Assembly (NCBI GenBank): GCA_944320105.1
Contig: CALUGA010000003.1
Location: forward strand, 62,001-126,000
DNA from: an uncultured Prevotella sp.
GTDB lineage: Bacteria; Bacteroidota; Bacteroidia; Bacteroidales; Bacteroidaceae
Reading direction: 5' to 3'
Length of the DNA: 64,000 nt
The notes beneath the pieces are model-generated. The model did no database searches and was not told where the DNA came from. It saw nothing but the letters and a program-made list of their open reading frames with translations. Below are positions 44,818 to 51,686 of the stretch, piece after piece. Numbering within the stretch: the first letter of the stretch is position 1; every line of letters starts with the position of its first letter. The position numbers were made by a program, and so were the translations under genes.

Positions 44818-46236
44818 TCACCGCACCGCCACGTCCTGGTCGCCGAGCCACTCGTCGTTGGAGTCCTCATCGTCGGGGTCGAGCGGTATGTCGCCGCCAT
44901 CTTCCCACGACTCGATGCCCACTTCAACCTTTATTGGCTGCAAACCGTACACCACCACCTTGATGTCGTAATAGTAGCCCGGGCGGAAGCGGTATACCTC
45001 TTCCTGTGGATCCCAGTACAGGCGGGAGTTGTCGGCGCGCAGGAGGTACTGCGTTTCAAACTGCCTCACCTCGGTCTGGCCGTTGCCCACGCTCACGGTC
45101 TGCTCGTAGGTGAGCGTCAGCGTGTAGAGCGAGTCGGGCGCCACCATCAGGCACTCGCCCACCCTCAGGCCGGGGCGCGCCTGCCAGTTAAGGTTGGCCA
45201 TGTCGTCGGTCCACTGCACCACGTAGCCCTCGGCCTTGAGTGGCGGCGCAGGCTCGGAGCCGTCGGTCTTGTCGCGGAGTTCCAGCTCGTCCTTGTCCTC
45301 TTCGAACTTGATGCCGATGAGCGACGTGTCGTTGGCCGCCACGGTAAGCTCTCCGCGGTACTTGCTCTCCATGCGTATGCCCTTTATCCTTATGTTGGCC
45401 GCCGAGCGGTCGCCCGGGTACGCCGTGAAGCGGAACATGGTGAGCAGGTGGCGCATGTCGATGGTAGGGTTAACGCCACGGTGGGCGGCAAAGGTGCTGT
45501 AGTTGCCTATGTTGAGAATCTTCTCCTGGTCGGTGGCGCTGATGTGCAGGTTGCCCGGCGCCATCTTCTCGTCGAGCACGCGGCGGGTGAGCTTAGGCGC
45601 GTTGCCCACCATTATGTCCTGCGCCCCGTCTATCTTGATGTTGTATGTTATGCGGTCGGCAAGGCGCTGCGTGTTGGCATCGACGATGGCCTGGTCGTCA
45701 ATGTGGTATGCAAAGAAGTTGTACCCCACGTCCTGGTAGCGCGCGCTGTAGCAGAAGTTGCTGTCAAGCTCCTGCATCTCTATCATTCCGTTTTCGGCCC
45801 GGCTGAACATCGTTGGCATTCCCAGGTTGTAGTCGGGGCCGTCGAGCAGGCAGTCGGTGCGGTGGGCGTCGTATTGCCCCCGGGGGGTGGAGTGTACGGT
45901 GCGGGTCATGTCGGCGTTGCCCGAGAACACGCCCTGCGCGTCGGGGCCGTCGCGGAATGCGAACACGTGTACCACGGAGTTGTAATACTTCTCCGGCTTG
46001 TCAACGGTAAGTTCGCCCGTGCCGCGCGTGGCGATGATGGAGAAGTAGTTAGGCTCGTTTACGTAGAGCATTATCGGCGTGCGGTCGTAAGTCTCGTCGT
46101 TGCCTATGCCGCTGCCGTCGTTGCTTACTATGTTGGGGTATGTGTCGGTGCAGGCTGCCAGCATGACGAGGGGCAGCACGGCTGCCAGCATGAGCCGCGC
46201 GATGGCCGCGGCCGTTGTTTTGCTGTCTTTGCGCAT
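44818..46236 (-). CDS. fimbrillin family lipoprotein (first)
   Basis: Fimbrial subunit (472 aa), lipobox LAAC (Cys29). ATRGTGELT near residue 70 is the likely maturation site. It shares with the next gene IKIDGAQDIMVGNAP, INPTIDMRHLL-like DMRHLLTMFRFTAY, and the end IESWEDGGDIPLDPDDEDS. The acidic tail after the W-x-DGG motif is unusual in length. It comes directly after the DUF5119 gene and could be a tip or base subunit. Confidence 0.88.
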   Translation of the reverse strand: MRKDSKTTAAAIARLMLAAVLPLVMLAACTDTYPNIVSNDGSGIGNDETYDRTPIMLYVNEPNYFSIIATRGTGELTVDKPEKYYNSVVHVFAFRDGPDAQGVFSGNADMTRTVHSTPRGQYDAHRTDCLLDGPDYNLGMPTMFSRAENGMIEMQELDSNFCYSARYQDVGYNFFAYHIDDQAIVDANTQRLADRITYNIKIDGAQDIMVGNAPKLTRRVLDEKMAPGNLHISATDQEKILNIGNYSTFAAHRGVNPTIDMRHLLTMFRFTAYPGDRSAANIRIKGIRMESKYRGELTVAANDTSLIGIKFEEDKDELELRDKTDGSEPAPPLKAEGYVVQWTDDMANLNWQARPGLRVGECLMVAPDSLYTLTLTYEQTVSVGNGQTEVRQFETQYLLRADNSRLYWDPQEEVYRFRPGYYYDIKVVVYGLQPIKVEVGIESWEDGGDIPLDPDDEDSNDEWLGDQDVAVR

Positions 46237-46360
46237 TCTTGTTTATGTTTTTGCCTGGGGCAGCGTGGCCATTGCCACAGCCCGGCGTGGTTATTTATTC
46301 TTATGAGTTGAAACGTATGTGCTTGCTGAGGGGGTTGCCCGTGGGTAGTTCGCCGCAGCG

Positions 46361-47932
46361 TCAGATGTCGACCACTATGTCGTCGCAGGCGCGCCATGCG
46401 TCCAGTCCTCCGTCGTTGTCGGGGCTTTCCTGTATGGCGTCGCCGTCGATGATTAGCGGCGCGTTTATGTCAAGCTCGCCTTGGTCGCAGGTGCGGCGCA
46501 CGAACCTCATGTCGTCGGTATAGTCGGTGAGCCGCGCCTCTCGCAGCGTATGGTATAGGTTTATCTTTCCCTGCACCATCTTGTATAGCGGCTCCGAGGG
46601 GTTCTCCGGGTTTTCGCTGTGCATGAAGATCATCACCTGCATTATGCCCGGGCCGGTGTTCACGTCGGTGGAGTTGCCCGGCACTATGCCCGGCACGGAT
46701 ATGGTGGCGTGGCAGGTGGCCGACGTTGCGGCGTAGGTGTCGGGCTTGGGGTTGCCGTCGGCGTCCACAAGACCCAAGCGGAACATCATCTTGTTGGTGC
46801 GCCTTATGTCGAGGTTGCCGTTTACGAGGTTCACCCTGTATGGCAGGCCGGAGATTTCGGCCACCACGGAGTCGACGATGAAAGGCGTGCCGCCCTCGTA
46901 TTTCGTTATGTCGAAATAAACATCAACTATTTGCGACGTCACCTTGGGCGCGAAGCGGCACTGCCACTGCTGGCCGTGGGTGAGGTCTGCGCCCGCCGTG
47001 GCCACGAATAGCGGCCTGAGGTCGGGCTGTATGTATCCGGCATAGGGGTTGTAGTCCTGCCAGTCGGGTATTGTTCCGCGCAGGCCGGGGTCGTTCTTGG
47101 AGAAAGAGCGGTACTCTATGCAGAGGTCGCCCATGGCTATGCTGTCCGATCCGGCAAGGAACTTTTCCACGTCAGTGTATATGTATTCGGTGGTATCCAT
47201 GTTGAAAGTGAGGAAGCGGTAGGTGCCGACGGGCAACCTGAACTCAGCGTGTTGATCGCCGCCGGATGCATCCTCGCCCTCGCCGGGAGTGTCTTCGCCT
47301 CCCTCCCCCGGGGTGTCCTCACCCTCGCCGGGAGTGGTTTCTCCCTCACCGGGAGTCTCTTCTTCGCCGCCGGGAGTTGTTTCGCCGCCCTCGCCAGCTG
47401 CGTCCTCGCCAACCCTTGTGGCAGCCTCGCCGCCACCTATGGCTACTTCAGAGCCATCTCCCCCGGGCGTGGCTTCACCGCCATCCGGGGTGTCTTCGCC
47501 GCCATCCGGGGTATCTTCGCCGCCATCCGGGGTATCTTCGCCGCCATCCGGGGTGTCTTCGCCGCCATCCGGGGTGTCTTCGCCGCCACCGGGGGTGGTC
47601 TCCCCACCTTCGCCGTCGGGGGTCTCGCCCTCGCCATCGCCCGGTTCCGGCACAACAGGAGGGGCAGGCAGCTCTCCAATGATGAAGCGTCCGCTGCCCG
47701 TGGCAGTGCTTACGTTCATGGCACTGATGCGGCGGTTCACCACCCTGTTGGCCACGACGATCATCGTGTCGGGTTCGCCGTCAATGCCACCGAAATCAAA
47801 CGAATAGGCCACTTCGGCCGAATGCGGGTGTATGGGGTCGCCGCAGAGGTCTACATCTACCGTACACGACGCCACGGCCATGGCCGAAAGCGTGGCGGCA
47901 GCCATCCGCAGTATGTTGTCATTGAGCCTCAT
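46361..47932 (-). CDS. DUF5119 domain lipoprotein with PDGGEDT repeats
   Basis: Lipoprotein (523 aa) from the ATG at 47932 (MRLNDNILRM), with lipobox VASC (Cys23). The N-terminal DUF5119-like part (VDLCGDPIHPHSAEVAYSFDF) is split from the rest by an acidic, Gly/Pro-rich repeat region (about residues 95-225): TPDGGED units, then GEG-type units. After it, RLPVGTYRFLTFN, DWQDYNPYAGYIQPD and VVAEISGLPYRVN continue the domain. It overlaps the upstream gene by 14 bases. In this operon type the protein is probably a surface anchor or assembly factor (Mfa2-like position); this is inference. Confidence 0.85.
   Translation of the reverse strand: MRLNDNILRMAAATLSAMAVASCTVDVDLCGDPIHPHSAEVAYSFDFGGIDGEPDTMIVVANRVVNRRISAMNVSTATGSGRFIIGELPAPPVVPEPGDGEGETPDGEGGETTPGGGEDTPDGGEDTPDGGEDTPDGGEDTPDGGEDTPDGGEATPGGDGSEVAIGGGEAATRVGEDAAGEGGETTPGGEEETPGEGETTPGEGEDTPGEGGEDTPGEGEDASGGDQHAEFRLPVGTYRFLTFNMDTTEYIYTDVEKFLAGSDSIAMGDLCIEYRSFSKNDPGLRGTIPDWQDYNPYAGYIQPDLRPLFVATAGADLTHGQQWQCRFAPKVTSQIVDVYFDITKYEGGTPFIVDSVVAEISGLPYRVNLVNGNLDIRRTNKMMFRLGLVDADGNPKPDTYAATSATCHATISVPGIVPGNSTDVNTGPGIMQVMIFMHSENPENPSEPLYKMVQGKINLYHTLREARLTDYTDDMRFVRRTCDQGELDINAPLIIDGDAIQESPDNDGGLDAWRACDDIVVDI
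47487..47591 (-). repeat. five 21-bp coding repeats in the DUF5119 gene
   Basis: Five consecutive 21-bp units encode PDGGEDT or close variants, followed by looser G/E/P/T repeats to about 47290. Units differ only at silent or single sites. Being a multiple of three, copy-number change would alter length, not frame. Confidence 0.9.
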
Positions 47933-49451
47933 CGCCGTCCTCCTTTCCTTCGCTTTCGGCGGCGGAGGGAGCCTCGCCGCCCGAGCCGTTGTTTTTATCA
48001 CTTTCCTCGCCGGACGGTTTACCCTCATTGCCGGAGGCTCCCTCGTTATTGCCGTTGCCGCCGTCGGCCTGCCCAACAGCCTCTGTCGGCTGGCTGGCAG
48101 CAGGCGCGGCGGTGCTGTCGGCCGCCACAGTGACGGCCTGCGGCGCAGCCGCTGTGCTGTCCGTAGCTGCGCTTGCCGCTATGGGCAGGGGCGCGGCGGT
48201 GCTGTCTATTTGCACCGAATCTGCCTGCGGTGCAGCCGCTGTGCTGTCCGTAGCTGCGCTTGCCGCCATGGGCAGGGGTGCGGCGGTGCTGTCGGTCGCC
48301 ACGGTGTCGGCCTGCGGCGCAGCAGTTATGCTGTCTTTCGGCAGGGCCACCGAGGCCGTGTCGGCCTGCTTCTCGGTCTCCTTGCGCTGCTTCCTGGCGG
48401 CCTTTTCGGCTGCCTTCTGCAGTTCGCGCCGCTTGCTGTCGGCCCGGTCGAGCGAGTCGGCCTTGGCCTTGTTCCTGCCGGCGGCGGCGTTGTAAACGCG
48501 CCAGAACTCGGTGTCAATAAGCTTGGTTATGCTGTCTGAAGTATGCTTGTTGATGCGCTCCACCTCGCGCGCCTCGTTGATGCTGTCGTTGAGCGCGGCG
48601 TAAGCGGCGTCAACATCGTAGCGCCAGCGGTACATCGAGGTAGACGGGTACTTGCCCAAACGGTATATCAGCCCCACGCGGATGTCGCTCACCACGGGAA
48701 ACGGCACAATGCCCCACGAGCCTTTCTCGGTGATGGGGTAGCAGTCGTCCTCACGGTCGTGGCGGTACTTGTCGTTGCGCCTGTAGCACAACCCCACGCC
48801 CACGCCCAGCTCCAGGTCGAGGCTGTTGCCCCGGCGGAACACGTAGAGCGGGCGCACCGCGCCCCAGCTAACGCCTAAGGTGATGGCCGACCCTTGGTTT
48901 CCCTCGGAGCCAAACTTGAACGAATAGTCGGAATAGGCAATGTAAGCGCCCCGGTAGAACACCATCGACGGGCGCTTTACCACGTCGCGGCGGCAGGAGA
49001 AAAGGCGGTCGAGCAGGCCCGTCTGCTTGGTTACGCCGCGCGTGCCTATCAGCCTCGGCCTCCAGTAATAGCGGAGGTCGGCCTTCACTTCCATGAGGTT
49101 GTAAACCACGCCGGGCTTGAACGTATGCGAGGTCTGCCAGTTCCCGGTGAGGCCCAGGCCCACGGCCCACCTGCTCCAGTTCTTGTCGCCGAGGTTGAAC
49201 TCCACCTCTACATTGGGGAGCATGAACGTCCAGTCAACGAAGTTGGCACGGACAGACAGTCGGTCGGCAAAAGAGAGCGTATCGGTACGCGGGGTGCGGT
49301 CTACTACCTGCGCCCTTCCAACATCGGCCACCGCTACCATGCAGAGGCAAACAAATGTTCTTGCAATCAGATTTCTCAGTCTCACTTTCCTTAATAGTGA
49401 ATCATCGCGGCCTGCAACGTCCTTCGCACGGTGAATGCGGAACGCGCACAT
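47919..49451 (-). CDS. DUF3575-like outer-membrane protein with repetitive C-terminus
   Basis: First gene of the fimbrial operon (510 aa from the ATG at 49451; a GTG at 49385 with AAGGAAA before it would give a tidier signal peptide, LIARTFVCLCMVAVADVGRA). The barrel region (about residues 60-280) has LSVRANFVDWTFMLPNVEVEF, VKADLRYYWRPRL and IRVGLIYRLGKYP, fitting DUF3575. The last 230 residues are a charged coiled coil and then an Ala/Asp/Ser/Thr-rich tail with a 29-residue repeat. The tail could reach peptidoglycan or other fimbrial parts. Confidence 0.8.
   Translation of the reverse strand: MCAFRIHRAKDVAGRDDSLLRKVRLRNLIARTFVCLCMVAVADVGRAQVVDRTPRTDTLSFADRLSVRANFVDWTFMLPNVEVEFNLGDKNWSRWAVGLGLTGNWQTSHTFKPGVVYNLMEVKADLRYYWRPRLIGTRGVTKQTGLLDRLFSCRRDVVKRPSMVFYRGAYIAYSDYSFKFGSEGNQGSAITLGVSWGAVRPLYVFRRGNSLDLELGVGVGLCYRRNDKYRHDREDDCYPITEKGSWGIVPFPVVSDIRVGLIYRLGKYPSTSMYRWRYDVDAAYAALNDSINEAREVERINKHTSDSITKLIDTEFWRVYNAAAGRNKAKADSLDRADSKRRELQKAAEKAARKQRKETEKQADTASVALPKDSITAAPQADTVATDSTAAPLPMAASAATDSTAAAPQADSVQIDSTAAPLPIAASAATDSTAAAPQAVTVAADSTAAPAASQPTEAVGQADGGNGNNEGASGNEGKPSGEESDKNNGSGGEAPSAAESEGKEDGDEAQ
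48148..48321 (-). repeat. 87-bp coding repeat, two copies
   Basis: Two 87-bp copies (about 48148-48234 and 48235-48321) encode DSTAAPLP(M/I)AASAATDSTAAAP units of 29 residues. A third, shortened unit is seen at 48060-48147. This is internal duplication in the tail of the DUF3575-like protein. Confidence 0.8.
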
Positions 49452-49497
49452 GACTAGTTTTTAATCCATGTATACCGCCTAAACATATAGAGCGATG

Positions 49498-49532
49498 CAA
49501 AGGTATAACACTTTTTACATTTTACCCCCCCC
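49498..49532 (-). promoter_or_regulatory. fimbrial operon promoter with G8 tract
   Basis: On the minus strand TACCTTTG (49505-49498) is a good -7 box. Where the -33 TTTG should be, about 20 nt upstream, there is a run of eight G (49532-49525), preceded by CTTTTC. The start should be near 49491, 40 nt before the ATG. A homopolymer at this site could make promoter strength vary by slippage. Confidence 0.6.
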
Positions 49533-49645
49533 GAAAAGTTAAAGTAACTTAACATACAAATTGATTCCAACAATGTCACACTTCTGAAATCTGAGCGGAA
49601 CATACAACACATTATTTAAAAAGAGCGAAGAGCGGAAAGAGGCTT

Positions 49646-49865
49646 AAACCCAAATCGGTCATTAGACCGCCTAACACATGTTTTTGTGCCAGTGGTCGGC
49701 TTTCCAAACGCTTCCATCCTCTTGCCGGTATCTTGCCGGCCGCTTGCCTCGACGTAGAGACGCGCCGCGCCGCGTCTCTACCACAGCGCCTTCGACAAAG
49801 GCTACAGCCAATCTGCACGGCAATAGAATGGAATCATTTTGGACTCTAACGACCGGTTTGGGTTG
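49646..49865. mobile_element. MITE-like element, copy 1
   Basis: A 220-bp sequence with inverted ends of 20 bp: left AACCCAAATCGGTCATTAGA (49647-49666), right TCTAACGACCGGTTTGGGTT (49845-49864), 18 of 20 matching. The inside holds GGCTTTCCAAACGCTTCCAT, a GAGACGCG/CGCGTCTC inverted pair (49757-49779) and CTGCACGGCAATAGAATG. A second copy lies at 58648-58846. No reading frame of note. It lies in the 657-bp gap 49452-50108 between the fimbrial operon and DUF389. Confidence 0.75.
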
Positions 49866-49939
49866 AATGAAAGCGATTATGGGTAAAGATATTTCGCAAT
49901 ACGGAGCCAACCGCGCAACCCGCTGTATGCCAGGGTCTT

Positions 49940-50027
49940 GCGATATATGCCGTTTTGCGCTGCAAAACAGGCCGTTCGGGAATGCAAAACGGGCTGTCCG
50001 GCAGTGCCAAACAGGCCGTTTCGCAAG
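49940..50027 (+). repeat. 22-bp tandem array 2 (four units)
   Basis: Units at 49940, 49962, 49984 and 50006; the first is degenerate. The others read GCAAAACAGGCCGTTCGGGA, GCAAAACGGGCTGTCCGGCA and GCCAAACAGGCCGTTTCGCA plus two bases each. The array lies 74 bases after MITE-like copy 1 and 81 bases before the end of the DUF389 gene. Confidence 0.8.
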
Positions 50028-50108
50028 GCAACGGCGCGCATGGTGCGCCGCCGGACGGCAATTGTAAAGAAATGTGACGCCGCCCCACGGCCATCAGTGC
50101 GGCACAGC

Positions 50109-51512
50109 TCAGCGCGGCGCGGCGGTGGTTACGAGCACCAGCGTGTCTACACCGAGGCGCCGCTGCATCCATTCCGCCATGCGGCGGCGGTCGGCCGCAC
50201 TGAGCGCGGAGCCACGGCGCAAGCCCACTATGGCCGATGGCAGGCGGCGCAGCGTGGCCGTGTCGGCGGAGGCCTGGGCCGTGAGCGCAAGGCTCACCGT
50301 GGCCACGGCGGGGAAGAGCGCGCCCGCCTCGCGCGCCACATCGGTTGCCACGGCATCATAGCGCACGTAGGCGTTGAGCTGGTCTTGCAGCCCGGCCATG
50401 CGCGCCGCGCTCTCACGGAGCATGGCCGAGTAGTTCTCCGAGGTGGTGCGCATGGTGGTAAGGCGGTTGTTGAGCATCATCACCGAGTCCGACTCCGTGC
50501 CTTGAATCACCCTGAGGGCGTAGCGGCCCAGCTTGTAGTCGCCCAGGCGGCGGTCGGCGGCGGCTATGGCACTGTCGGAAAGCTCGCGCCCCACGGCCAC
50601 CACGCGCAGCGTAAGGCTGTCCTCGTCTACATCGTAAGACACCACGCGGGTGCCGGCGTTGTCGAGCATCTCGCTTACGAAGCGGCCGGCGCTGGCCTTC
50701 ACGAGCGTTTGCTTCACTATGCGGAATGTCATGAGCGCCGCCGGTATCATCGTCACCACCACTATCGCCGCAATGTAGCGGCGCACGTCGGCCTGCCGCC
50801 GGGCGCTGCCCGCCGCCTTCTGGCTGAAGCCCAGCATCCTTACGCCCATATAGGTGGCCAGAGCTATGAACACGGTGTTGATGAAGAAGAGGTAGAACGC
50901 CCCGAAGAAGTAGAGCACGTTGCCCGTGGCCAGGCCGAAGCCCGCCGTGCAGAGCGGCGGCATCAGGGCAGTGGCTATGGCTACCCCGGGCAGCACGTTG
51001 CCCTTGTCCTTGGTGGCCAGTGCCACTATCCCCGCCGCGCCGCCGCACAGGGCAATGAGCACGTCGTAGAGCGTTGGGGCGGTGCGGGCCAGCAGTTCCG
51101 ACTGCGCCTCGTCTATCGGGGTGAGCAGGAAGTAGGCCGTGGCGGTTATGACGCTTATCACCGTGGCCACGAGGTAGTTCTTCACCGAGCGCTTAAGCAG
51201 CTCGAAGTCGTTGATGCCCACGGCCAGCCCCATGCCGATGATGGGGCCCATGAGCGGCGATATGAGCATGGCTCCGATGATGACCGCCGTGGAGTTGACG
51301 TTGAGACCGAGCGAGGCGATGAATATGGCGAACACGAGCACCCACAGGCGCGCACCGCGGAACGACACGTCGGCACTGATGGCGGCCACCACGGTGGCCT
51401 CGTCCTCGCGGTCGGGCTTGGCGTTGAAGAATCTCTTGAGCAGGCCCACGAAAGCCTGCCACAAAGCCTTTGCAAGGTGCAGCAGCTGGTGTATGTCTTT
51501 CTTTCCTTCCAT
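50109..51512 (-). CDS. DUF389 membrane protein
   Basis: Inner-membrane protein (467 aa) from the ATG at 51512 (MEGKKDIHQLLH). The DUF389 core has GLNVNSTAVIIGAMLISPLMGP (about residue 85) and about six spans (VAIATALMPPLCTAGFGLATG). After a seventh hydrophobic stretch comes a soluble C-terminal region (residues about 280-467), which the short form of the family lacks. The function is unknown. It is transcribed away from priA, with a -7 box at 51568. Confidence 0.9.
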   Translation of the reverse strand: MEGKKDIHQLLHLAKALWQAFVGLLKRFFNAKPDREDEATVVAAISADVSFRGARLWVLVFAIFIASLGLNVNSTAVIIGAMLISPLMGPIIGMGLAVGINDFELLKRSVKNYLVATVISVITATAYFLLTPIDEAQSELLARTAPTLYDVLIALCGGAAGIVALATKDKGNVLPGVAIATALMPPLCTAGFGLATGNVLYFFGAFYLFFINTVFIALATYMGVRMLGFSQKAAGSARRQADVRRYIAAIVVVTMIPAALMTFRIVKQTLVKASAGRFVSEMLDNAGTRVVSYDVDEDSLTLRVVAVGRELSDSAIAAADRRLGDYKLGRYALRVIQGTESDSVMMLNNRLTTMRTTSENYSAMLRESAARMAGLQDQLNAYVRYDAVATDVAREAGALFPAVATVSLALTAQASADTATLRRLPSAIVGLRRGSALSAADRRRMAEWMQRRLGVDTLVLVTTAAPR

Positions 51513-51567
51513 ATAGATATGCTTTAGGTTGGCGTTTGCCGGCGCGGATGCCACGCGCCCCGCGCCG

Positions 51568-51575
51568 CAAATATA
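51568..51575 (-). promoter_or_regulatory. -7 box for DUF389 gene
   Basis: TATATTTG on the minus strand fits TAnnTTTG. No TTTG at 19-21 nt upstream. A start near 51561 gives a leader of about 50 nt before the ATG at 51512. Confidence 0.45.
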
Positions 51576-51672
51576 CTAAATAATGCTGAATGCGCAGGCC
51601 GCCGTGGCTGTTTTTTGTCGCGCAGGGCGGGCATTTTGCAGGCCGCCCCATACTACGTAAGCTATTTTTGAG

Positions 51673-51680
51673 TAACTTTG
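51673..51680 (+). promoter_or_regulatory. -7 box directly upstream of priA
   Basis: TAACTTTG ends only 6 bases before the priA ATG at 51687. If it is used with the usual spacing, the transcript would begin at or next to the start codon. No TTTG is found at the -33 position. Confidence 0.4.
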
Positions 51681-51686
51681 CAACCG

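Noticed and set aside
47249-48133. plus-strand frames in the repeat region of the DUF5119 and DUF3575 genes
   Set aside because: They arise from the 21-bp and GC-rich repeats, which are open in several frames. The minus-strand reading has signal peptides and domains.
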